Below, piece after piece: positions 35,337-42,213 of a stretch of 64,000 nt of DNA. The notes below the pieces were generated by a model. That model had not been told where the DNA came from, searched no databases, and saw only the letters and a list, made by a program, of their open reading frames with translations. Location of the stretch: contig NZ_LT717701.1 in assembly GCF_900157385.1 (NCBI RefSeq), positions 124,001-188,000 of the forward strand, written 5' to 3'. Position 1 is the stretch's first letter. Each line of letters opens with the position of its first letter. The DNA comes from Mycobacterium terramassiliense. Its GTDB lineage: Bacteria > Actinomycetota > Actinomycetes > Mycobacteriales > Mycobacteriaceae. A program made the translations under genes and the position numbers.

Positions 35337-37070
35337 TCAGGCCATCCCGGCCTGCACGATCTTGACGATCACGAACGCGACCGCCATCACCAGATAGCCG
35401 CGCAGGGTGAGCAATCCCGCCCGACGGGCCGGCGAAAGGTGCGGCCGGGGAAGCGTGGCAAGGTTGGGGGTCTGCCACCTCGACCGGTCCTGTCGGCGGA
35501 CGGCGCGCCGTTCGCCGGAGGTCAGTGACGGGGTGTCGTCGAGTTCGTCGACCTCCTCGGGGTCCAGGCCACCGCCGAGTGTCCCCACGATCGCCTCGGC
35601 GTCGCGCCGGTCCCGGTTGCGCCGGCCGGCAACGATCGTGGCCGCGCCGCCGACGATGCCGATCGCCGCGCCAACGGCCAGGCCGGCCTCGATGGTGGTG
35701 GTGGAAAGGCCAGGAAAGAAGGTCGTCGCCGTCAGCGCCAGCGACAACAGCACCAGACACCACACGACGGTCCACGCGATGATGTTCTGCCGCACCGTGT
35801 TTACCCACGGGCCGAGCACCGCGCGGTCGTTGCACAGCAACACCAGGAACACGGTCGCCGACGGCAGCAGGACGCCGGCGAGGGCCTGCACGCCCTGGGT
35901 TATAAGGCCGAGGATGTGGTCGGGGCTGAACGCGACCGCGGCGGACACGGCGAGCAGTACCGCATAGCCACCGTAAAACAGTGGGGCCTGGCTGATCTTC
36001 CAGTGCAGCGAGTGCCGCCTGCCCAGAGAATCGCCGATGGCGTAGGTGGTGGCCAGCCCGATGGCGTTGGCCCCGATCAGCGACGCGTCCAGCAGGATGA
36101 TCGCGAAGAGCACCCCGACCCCGCTACCGAGGTGCCTGGCCAGCCCCGAGGCGACCGCACCGGCGTCGGTGAAGGCGCCGACCCCGGTGGTGCCGGCGAA
36201 CCCGAACGCCGTCACCACCATCAACGCCGTCGCCCCGACCATCACGACGACGATGCCGATCACCAAATCGGCTCGCGCATAGCCGATCCAGCGAGCCGTG
36301 ATGCGCTTGTCCACAACATTGGACTGCTGGAAGAACAGTTGCCACGGCGCGACGGTGGTCCCCACGATCGCGACGACCAACAGCAGGACGGTGGAATTGA
36401 GCCCACCCGGGAACCGCGGCACCAGCCCGCCCGCCGTTTCCTTCAACGCGGGATGCACCATCACCACCATCGGGATGATCAGCACGTTCACCGAGATCAG
36501 CAGGAACATCAGCCCTTCCCAGCGGCGGAACGAGCCCCCGGCCACCACGGCGAACAACAACACCGCGGCGGCCGGGATCGCGACCGCCTTGGGGCAGCCC
36601 AGGAAGCCGAGTGCCATTGACACGCCGATGAATTCGGTGACGATGGTCAGGGCGTTGAGGATCAGCAGATCGCCGACGCTGAAGGCACCCCAGAACTTGC
36701 CGAAGCGCTCGAAGATCAACCGGGCGTGACCGACCCGGGCCACCGCGCCCAGCCGCAGCACCATTTCCTGGTTCACGTACAACACCGGGATCAGCGCCGC
36801 CAGTGTCCACAAGAGGCCCATCCCGTAGTTCTGCCCCGCCTGGGCGTAGGTTGCCACGCCACCGGCGTCGTTGTCGCCGACCATGACGATCAGGCCGGGA
36901 CCGGTGATGACGAGCAGCGTCCGCAGGCGCGCCCAGCGCCCAGCGGCCCCATAGGCGCCGGTGCCGTCACGCCGGATGCGGCCGAACGCACCGACGATGT
37001 CGCCCGCGTGCGCGGAATCCAGCACCGCGTGGTCGCGGGGACCGTCGCGGGTCGGGATCGAGCTGGTCAC
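35337..37070 (-). CDS. NRAMP-related divalent metal transporter, probable Mg2+ transporter
   Basis: A 577-residue polytopic protein of the NRAMP fold with about eleven helices (residues 50-460) and a charged C-terminal cytosolic stretch, then one more helix. The metal site differs from Mn/Fe NRAMPs. The helix-1 DPGN motif is DAGG (GDNDAGGVAT), and the helix-6 Met-Pro-His motif is APW (VAPWQLFF), so the Asn and Met ligands are missing. Such changes are known from NRAMP-related magnesium transporters. The M-box upstream supports Mg2+. GTG 37070 overlaps the stop of the 71-aa gene (GTGA). Confidence 0.8.
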   Translation of the reverse strand: MTSSIPTRDGPRDHAVLDSAHAGDIVGAFGRIRRDGTGAYGAAGRWARLRTLLVITGPGLIVMVGDNDAGGVATYAQAGQNYGMGLLWTLAALIPVLYVNQEMVLRLGAVARVGHARLIFERFGKFWGAFSVGDLLILNALTIVTEFIGVSMALGFLGCPKAVAIPAAAVLLFAVVAGGSFRRWEGLMFLLISVNVLIIPMVVMVHPALKETAGGLVPRFPGGLNSTVLLLVVAIVGTTVAPWQLFFQQSNVVDKRITARWIGYARADLVIGIVVVMVGATALMVVTAFGFAGTTGVGAFTDAGAVASGLARHLGSGVGVLFAIILLDASLIGANAIGLATTYAIGDSLGRRHSLHWKISQAPLFYGGYAVLLAVSAAVAFSPDHILGLITQGVQALAGVLLPSATVFLVLLCNDRAVLGPWVNTVRQNIIAWTVVWCLVLLSLALTATTFFPGLSTTTIEAGLAVGAAIGIVGGAATIVAGRRNRDRRDAEAIVGTLGGGLDPEEVDELDDTPSLTSGERRAVRRQDRSRWQTPNLATLPRPHLSPARRAGLLTLRGYLVMAVAFVIVKIVQAGMA

Positions 37071-37282
37071 CGGTTTCCGGCCGGCCGGTCCGACGGATGT
37101 CCCCCGAGCGAGGCGGTGACCACCGCGATCGGCATCCGCGAGACGTACAGGTTCGCGCGCTCCTGCGGAGTCAGGGCGGCACGCGCGCCCAGCTTGGCCG
37201 CAAACTGCCGACCCGCACGCAGCATCGAACCGCCGCGCAGCCGGGAAACGTTGCAAAGGCGCTGTGTAACAACAAAAGCCAT
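37067..37282 (-). CDS. Small protein upstream of the NRAMP-related transporter
   Basis: A 71-residue basic protein (MAFVVTQRLCNVSRLRGG at the start, then RAALTPQERANLYVSRMP). ATG 37282 follows AGGAGAAGATC. Its stop overlaps the transporter GTG, so the two are translationally coupled and both lie under the M-box. It has no strong transmembrane helix. M-box-linked small proteins of unknown function exist in mycobacteria (Rv1535 is one); I could not align them here. A role in metal sensing or transporter assembly is only a guess. Confidence 0.65.
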   Translation of the reverse strand: MAFVVTQRLCNVSRLRGGSMLRAGRQFAAKLGARAALTPQERANLYVSRMPIAVVTASLGGHPSDRPAGNR

Positions 37283-37367
37283 GATCTTCTCCTGACGCAG
37301 GTCCGATCGGCTCGTGGCATCCGCGGCCAACCAAGCGTTCTCACGCGCAGGGTGGCACGGGCAGAAG

Positions 37368-37442
37368 TCAGGCGGCAGAAGGAATGCCGGAACCGGATCG
37401 GGACAAGACGGATTTCGGATAGGGACTATCGCCGGGACTCAT
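37368..37442 (-). CDS. Candidate leader peptide (24 aa) in the M-box transcript
   Basis: ATG 37442 is preceded by GGAGGAGGTGAGGGCGAG, one of the strongest ribosome-binding sites in the window. It opens 24 codons ending in TGA, with four Pro and six Ser residues (MSPGDSPYPKSVL, then SRSGSGIPSAA). It lies between the M-box and the 71-aa gene. Enterobacterial mgtA and corA leaders use short Pro-rich or other leader peptides to couple translation to transcription, so a similar role is possible here. It could also be fortuitous. Confidence 0.5.
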   Translation of the reverse strand: MSPGDSPYPKSVLSRSGSGIPSAA

Positions 37443-37516
37443 CTCGCCCTCACCTCCTCCGGCCGGGACACACGCGGGTGTCGTCGCGTTCACCTGAACG
37501 GGAGAGGCACGAATCA

Positions 37517-37534
37517 CCGGCGGCAGACCGCCGG
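37517..37534 (-). terminator. Hairpin in the M-box expression platform
   Basis: CCGGCGG and CCGCCGG with a four-base loop form a stable hairpin directly after the P1 3' strand of the aptamer. There is no T-tract. It may act as an attenuator or as part of a Rho-dependent switch. Confidence 0.45.
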
Positions 37535-37536
37535 CC

Positions 37537-37760
37537 GCACCCCTCTCGTCGGAGCTTCGGCACTGCACGGCGTATCCGGAACATCATCCATAGTCGCGAC
37601 CCACTTCGCCCGGCTTCGCCGCGCTTGCGATCGCTCCTAGTTCCAGAAGCCACTTGGGCTCAACCCTTGGGTCCGGGAAGAGCTGTCCTGACCCGGGGCG
37701 TCTCTCGACGTTCGGGGTCAGTGGCCTGTATCCATGCAGACGCCTCACCTACCGAGGTGC
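37537..37760 (-). ncRNA. M-box (ykoK-type) magnesium riboswitch
   Basis: On the minus strand P1 pairs GCACCTCG (37760-37753) with CGAGAGGGGTGC (37548-37537). Inside are the conserved M-box blocks, in order: GGTAGGTGAGGC (37753-37742), AACGTCGAGAGACGCC (37712-37697) followed by CCGGGTCA, GGATGATGTTCC (37589-37578), and GTGCAGTGCCGAAGCTCC (37568-37551). These match the B. subtilis mgtE M-box in order. The aptamer is longer than usual because its variable arm contains a 26-base dispersed repeat. It controls the leader ORF, 71-aa gene and NRAMP-related transporter. M-boxes turn genes off at high Mg2+. Confidence 0.87.
37607..37632 (-). repeat. 26-base dispersed repeat, copy C (inside M-box arm)
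   Basis: On the minus strand this begins GATCGCAAGCGCGGCG and is identical over 26 bases to the copy at 54389-54414. It extends the variable arm of the M-box aptamer. Similar GC-rich short repeats are scattered between mycobacterial genes. Confidence 0.7.
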
Positions 37761-37820
37761 TTGCCTGTCCATCTTGCATGTCAGCCCTCGTGCTCGTCAA
37801 ACGCGTTTACACAACCTTGA

Positions 37821-37842
37821 CGTGGGTTTGCGTTAACCCACG
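37821..37842. promoter_or_regulatory. Inverted repeat between the M-box transcript and the methyltransferase
   Basis: CGTGGGTT and AACCCACG (perfect eight-base arms, six-base spacer) lie upstream of both divergent units. A -10-like TACCCT (37880-37885) ends seven bases before the methyltransferase ATG, which would make that mRNA leaderless. The repeat is a candidate operator. Confidence 0.4.
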
Positions 37843-37892
37843 CCCGCCAGGACTCTCCGTCGGCCCGTCGACTGGGGCCTACCCTCGACGGC

Positions 37893-38552
37893 ATGGCCAA
37901 CACTTTGCAGGCACCCACCGTCGCGGCGGTGCTCGACCGGATGTACGCCGAAACGCAAGATCAGATGTCGCGGTTGCGGGAGCGGGTCGGCGATTTCGAC
38001 CGCCCGATGAGCGCGCAGGAGCGCGCCGACGCCATGAGCGAGTTCTACATCCCCGTCACGCCGGAAGCGGGCCGCCTGCTGTATGCGCTGGTGCGTGCCA
38101 CCCGGCCGGCGACGGTCGTCGAATTCGGAATGTCCTTTGGAATCTCCGCCGTGCACCTGGCGTCAGCGGTGCGCGACAACGGCGCCGGCCGGGTGGTGAC
38201 CACCGAACTCAGCGCCCCCAAGATCGCCGCGGCCAGAAGGACGTTCGCCGAGACCGGTTTGGACGGCGTCATCACCATCCTCGAGGGCGACGCGCTGACC
38301 ACGCTGGACAACCTCGACGGACCCGTCGAGTTCGTCCTGCTCGATGGGTGGAAGGACCTCTACCTGCCGGTGCTCGAGTTGCTCGAACCGCGCCTCGCGA
38401 CGGGCGCACTGATCGTTGCCGACAACGCCAGTGCCGCGGACATGCGGCCCTACCTCGACCGGGTTCGCAACCCGGACAACGGGTATGTGAGCTTCAACTT
38501 TTCCGTTCGGGAGAGCGACAGCATGGAAATCAGTTGCCGCACGGGCGATTGA
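37893..38552 (+). CDS. SAM-dependent O-methyltransferase
   Basis: A 219-residue class I methyltransferase of the catechol/caffeoyl-CoA O-methyltransferase group. The SAM-binding glycine-rich motif is VVEFGMSFGISAVHLA (about residues 74-89), with the acidic loop VVTTELSAPK and the metal/SAM Asp in VLLDGWKDLYLP, then ADNA. Such enzymes methylate a phenolic or similar hydroxyl; the substrate is not known. Stop 38552 lies three bases from the convergent acyltransferase stop. Confidence 0.82.
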   Translation: MANTLQAPTVAAVLDRMYAETQDQMSRLRERVGDFDRPMSAQERADAMSEFYIPVTPEAGRLLYALVRATRPATVVEFGMSFGISAVHLASAVRDNGAGRVVTTELSAPKIAAARRTFAETGLDGVITILEGDALTTLDNLDGPVEFVLLDGWKDLYLPVLELLEPRLATGALIVADNASAADMRPYLDRVRNPDNGYVSFNFSVRESDSMEISCRTGD

Positions 38553-38555
38553 GGG

Positions 38556-40553
38556 CTACCGCAGGGATTCCTCGAGCCATGGCGTCAGCCATCTCACCCC
38601 CTCCGGGGTGAGATGCACGCCGTCGCTGCGTACCTTGATGCCGTCGACCTTGGCGGTGTAAACCCCGTCGGGGCACAGCTTTTTGTTCAGGTCGAGGATC
38701 TGGACTCCGGGGTGGTGAGCAACGGTTTTGCGCAGCATGGTGTTCCACAGGTTGACGCGATCGGGTTGATCCTCGGGATACAGTCGACCGTCCGGCTTTT
38801 CGCCGCCCCGGCTGTAGGGCACGGTGGCTACGACGACGCGGACACCCGTGGAACCCACGATGTTCAATGCGCGCTCGAGTTCGCCGTTGAGGTACGCGTC
38901 GAACGTCGGATCGCCGATGTGCGTCCACTGACCCTCGTTGACGCGATCGACCGTCTCCCAGCGCCCGATGATCAGCAGCGCGACATCCGGCTGGTCCTGA
39001 CCCAGCTGCGCCGACCATCGGATGGGCCAGCCGTCGCATTCTGGTCTCTGCTCCAGTGTTTGGCCGATATACCGGTACGGGGTGCCGCGCACCAGGCTGC
39101 AGCCGATGACGGTGTGGTCGAGGAAGGCGAACCCGGGTGTGGGCGGGAGGTAGTGCATCCAGGTCCACCCGATCGAATCGCCGAACACCGAAACCGTGAA
39201 CGGCCGGTGCGGATCGCGGGGCGCGGGGCGGCTGCCGGCGGGCGGCGAGGGAGAGACCGCGGCGACGGCCGACACACCCGGCGGCAGCCCCTCGCGCAGG
39301 CCGGGCCCGGTGCCCACCGGGATCACCAGCAGCGTCATCGCGGCGGCGCTGGCCACGGTGGCCGCGGCAAGCGGCAACAGCGGCACCCGCGCCGGCCGCC
39401 AGCGCCGGATCGGTTGTTCGATCAGCCACCATGACGCGGCGGCGACTGCCACGGTGGCCCCGCACCGGGCGCCGAACAGCGGCAGCCCCGACCATCCGGT
39501 GCGTTCCCCGTTGAGCGCCAAAAAGATTGGCCAGTGCCACAGGTAGACGCCGTAGGAGATGGTGCCCAGCCACACCAGGGGCCGCAGGGCAAGGATGCGG
39601 GCGATCGCTCCGCGCTGCTCCATGGCCACCGGGGCGACCACGAGGACGGACGCGACGGCAACCCCGATCAGCAGGCCGTGCCGGAACTCGCCGGCCCCAC
39701 CGGTCGCGTAGTGGGTCGCCGCCGCCAGGCCGGCCAGTCCGAGCAGCGGCAAAATGCGTGCCACCCGCCGCCCCCACCGGGTGCGGACCAGGCACCAGCC
39801 GCGGTTCATCGACGGCCAATCCCGCACCAGTAGAGCCGCCGCCGCGGAGCCGGTCAACAGCGCCTGCGCGCGGGTGTCGGTGCCGAAATAGATTCGGTCC
39901 CGCGTTCCGTCGGAGGCAAGGACGACGGCGACCGCCGCGGAAACCACCGCGCCCAGCGTCGCGATCACAAAGGTGGCGAACCGCACCCCGCCCACGGTGG
40001 CCCGCCTGAAGTAGCGCTTCGCGCGCGCGGCCAGCACCAGGGTCACCGCGATCAGCAGCACCGGCCAAACAAAGTAATACTGCTCCTCCACCCCCAGCGA
40101 CCAGGTGTGCTGCAGCGGCGACGGCGGGGCGCCCTGGGTGAAATAGTCCGTCTTCTGGGCCACGAACCGCCAGTTCGCCACCCAGAGGAACGCCGCGATC
40201 GCGTCGTCCCGTAACCCCGTGAGCGACTGGCTGGGAAGCAACTCGCGGGCCGCACCCACGCTGAGCACCATCAGGAGCAACGCCGGCAGCAGCCGCCGCG
40301 CCCGCCTGATCCAAAAGCCGGTCAGCTCAACGCGACCGGTGCGCCGGAGCTCGTCCAGCAGCAGCGAGGTGATGAGGAACCCGCTGAGGACGAAGAAGAT
40401 GTCGACGCCGATGAAGCCGCCGCCCACGCCCGGGATGCCGCCGTGCCCGACCAGCACCAGGGCGACCGCGATCGCGCGCAGCCCGTCCAGCGCCGGAATC
40501 CCGCTGCGCCGGTCGGGTTGATCCCAGATCGCGAGCCGGCCCGCTCGGCGCAC
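38556..40553 (-). CDS. Acyltransferase 3 / OafA-YrhL family membrane protein with SGNH-like domain
   Basis: A 665-residue protein. Residues 15-400 form the ten-or-so-helix acyltransferase-3 domain (IPALDGLRAIAVALVLVGH near the start, GFIGVDIFFVLSGFLIT, WSLGVEEQYYFVWP). Residues about 460-665 form a periplasmic SGNH-hydrolase-like domain (VSVFGDSIGWTW, IIGRWETVD and late DGVHLTPEG). This architecture O-acylates envelope sugars or lipids. It resembles Rv0111. The start is GTG 40553, and a few residues upstream cannot be excluded. The 222-base gap to the ALDH gene holds no gene I can support. Confidence 0.87.
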   Translation of the reverse strand: MRRAGRLAIWDQPDRRSGIPALDGLRAIAVALVLVGHGGIPGVGGGFIGVDIFFVLSGFLITSLLLDELRRTGRVELTGFWIRRARRLLPALLLMVLSVGAARELLPSQSLTGLRDDAIAAFLWVANWRFVAQKTDYFTQGAPPSPLQHTWSLGVEEQYYFVWPVLLIAVTLVLAARAKRYFRRATVGGVRFATFVIATLGAVVSAAVAVVLASDGTRDRIYFGTDTRAQALLTGSAAAALLVRDWPSMNRGWCLVRTRWGRRVARILPLLGLAGLAAATHYATGGAGEFRHGLLIGVAVASVLVVAPVAMEQRGAIARILALRPLVWLGTISYGVYLWHWPIFLALNGERTGWSGLPLFGARCGATVAVAAASWWLIEQPIRRWRPARVPLLPLAAATVASAAAMTLLVIPVGTGPGLREGLPPGVSAVAAVSPSPPAGSRPAPRDPHRPFTVSVFGDSIGWTWMHYLPPTPGFAFLDHTVIGCSLVRGTPYRYIGQTLEQRPECDGWPIRWSAQLGQDQPDVALLIIGRWETVDRVNEGQWTHIGDPTFDAYLNGELERALNIVGSTGVRVVVATVPYSRGGEKPDGRLYPEDQPDRVNLWNTMLRKTVAHHPGVQILDLNKKLCPDGVYTAKVDGIKVRSDGVHLTPEGVRWLTPWLEESLR

Positions 40554-40775
40554 CGGGGCTACCCAGCGTGGCCGCGGAGCAGGACGCGCCGGCGCGGGTT
40601 GCCTCCCGCCCGGCTCAGTGTCCGCTGCTAACGCGCCCTGACCGACCTGTCGTCCGGCGCCAATGTTGATGCCGATACGTCGCTGCCCCTCCTCGTAATC
40701 GGAGCAAGCCTAATTGCGACGCAGCCGGATTCAGCACAAGACACGCGAGGACGGCCGCCGTTAAGCCGCAGCCTT

Positions 40776-42197
40776 TTACGGCGCGTAGCCCAGGGTGCTC
40801 TTGACCTCCAAATATTCGTGGAAGCCGAACTCGCTCCACTCCCGACCGTTGCCACTTTGCTTGTAGCCGCCGAACGCCGAGTTCATGTCGAAGGCATGGT
40901 TGATCGTCACCCAACCCGCGCGGATCTTGCGGGCCACCTCCCGGGCTTTGTCGAGGTCCGCGCCCGACACATAGCCGGCCAGACCGTACTCGGTGTCGTT
41001 GGCGATCTGCACGGCCTGATCCATGTCGTCATAGCCGAGGATGCACAGCACCGGACCGAAGATCTCCTCGCGCGCGATCGTCATGTCGTTGGTGACATTG
41101 GCGAAGACGGTCGGCTTGACGTAGTACCCCGTGTCCAGCCCCTCCGGGCGGCCCAGTCCGCCGGCGACGACGGTCGCGCCCTCCTCGACGCCCTGCTGGA
41201 TCAGGCGCTGCACCTTCTCGAATTGCGCCCTCGACGCCACCGGCCCGAGCGCGGTCTTGTCGCCCGGGCTGCCCACCTTGACCTGTTCGGCAACCCCACG
41301 CGCGATGTCGATGGCCTCGGCCATCCGCGCATTCGGGACCAGCATGCGCGACGGCGCGTTACAACTCTGCCCGGAGTTCGGCATCATGTTGAGCACGCCG
41401 GCGCGAACGCTGTCGGCAAAGCCCGCGTCGTCGAGCACGATGTTGGGGCTCTTGCCGCCCAGTTCCTGCGTCACCCGCTTGACCGTCGGGGCGGCGTTCT
41501 TGGCCACCTCGACCCCCGCCCGGGTCGATCCGGTGAAAGACACCATGTCGACGTCGGGATGGCTAGCCAGGGCGGCGCCGACTCCGGGCCCGTCGCCGTT
41601 GACCAGGTTGTAGACACCGGCCGGCACGCCCGCGGCGTCCAGAATCTCGGTGAAGATGTAGGCCGAATACGGCGCGACCTCAGACGGTTTCAAGACCATC
41701 GTGCAGCCCGTGGCCAGCGCGGGGTATACCTTGACCGCGATCTGGTTCAGCGGCCAGTTCCACGGCGTGATCAGCCCGCAGACGCCGATCGGCTCCTTGG
41801 AGATCAGGGTCGCCCCGTGTTGTTCGGAGAACGGGAAGTTCTTCAGCACATCGATCGCGGTCACCAGGTGACCGAGCCCGAGTTGGACCTGCGGGCCCGC
41901 GGCCAGCGAGGGCGGCGCGCCCATTTCCTCGGTGACCGCGTCGGCGAGATCGCCTGCACGCTTGCCGTATTCGGCGAGGATGGCCTCCAGCAGTTCGAGG
42001 CGCTGTTCGCGGCTGCTCTGTGACCAGCCGGTGAAGGCGCGCCGGGCGGCGTTGACCGCCACGTCGACGTCTGCGGCCGAGCCGAGCGAGATCTTTCCGG
42101 AGACCTGCTCGGTGGTCGGGTTCTCGACGTCGAAGGGGTTCGGCCGCACCGGGTCCACCCAGCGCCCATCGATGTAGAACTTGAGGCATTCGCGCAT
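40776..42197 (-). CDS. NAD(P)-dependent aldehyde dehydrogenase
   Basis: A 473-residue ALDH superfamily enzyme oxidising an aldehyde to the acid. The N-terminal TPWNWPLNQIAVKV loop, the general base Glu in QELGGKSPNIV (about 245), the catalytic Cys in NSGQSCNAPSR (about 280) and EEIFGPVLCI are all present. AAGGAGTGG at 42209-42201 fixes ATG 42197 rather than GTG 42203. It is the last gene of the seven-gene leftward catabolic operon, 16 bases after the ThDP enzyme. It probably oxidises the aldehyde produced by that enzyme or by the alcohol dehydrogenases of the cluster. Confidence 0.9.
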   Translation of the reverse strand: MRECLKFYIDGRWVDPVRPNPFDVENPTTEQVSGKISLGSAADVDVAVNAARRAFTGWSQSSREQRLELLEAILAEYGKRAGDLADAVTEEMGAPPSLAAGPQVQLGLGHLVTAIDVLKNFPFSEQHGATLISKEPIGVCGLITPWNWPLNQIAVKVYPALATGCTMVLKPSEVAPYSAYIFTEILDAAGVPAGVYNLVNGDGPGVGAALASHPDVDMVSFTGSTRAGVEVAKNAAPTVKRVTQELGGKSPNIVLDDAGFADSVRAGVLNMMPNSGQSCNAPSRMLVPNARMAEAIDIARGVAEQVKVGSPGDKTALGPVASRAQFEKVQRLIQQGVEEGATVVAGGLGRPEGLDTGYYVKPTVFANVTNDMTIAREEIFGPVLCILGYDDMDQAVQIANDTEYGLAGYVSGADLDKAREVARKIRAGWVTINHAFDMNSAFGGYKQSGNGREWSEFGFHEYLEVKSTLGYAP

Positions 42198-42213
42198 GAC
42201 CACTCCTTATTGC

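Larger units (their letters stand above)
37283..37892. other. 610-base leader/intergenic region
   Basis: This stretch has no conventional gene. On the minus strand it holds the M-box aptamer, a GC hairpin and a short leader ORF. At its left end on the plus strand lie an inverted repeat and a -10 box for the O-methyltransferase. Confidence 0.8.

Noticed and set aside
35337-37070. Annotation as manganese transporter MntH
   Set aside because: The metal-site motifs differ and the upstream element is an M-box, not a Mn-sensing yybP-ykoY or MntR site.
40554-40775. Short frames between the acyltransferase and ALDH genes
   Set aside because: No frame has a start with a ribosome-binding site or family resemblance; this is probably the acyltransferase promoter region.
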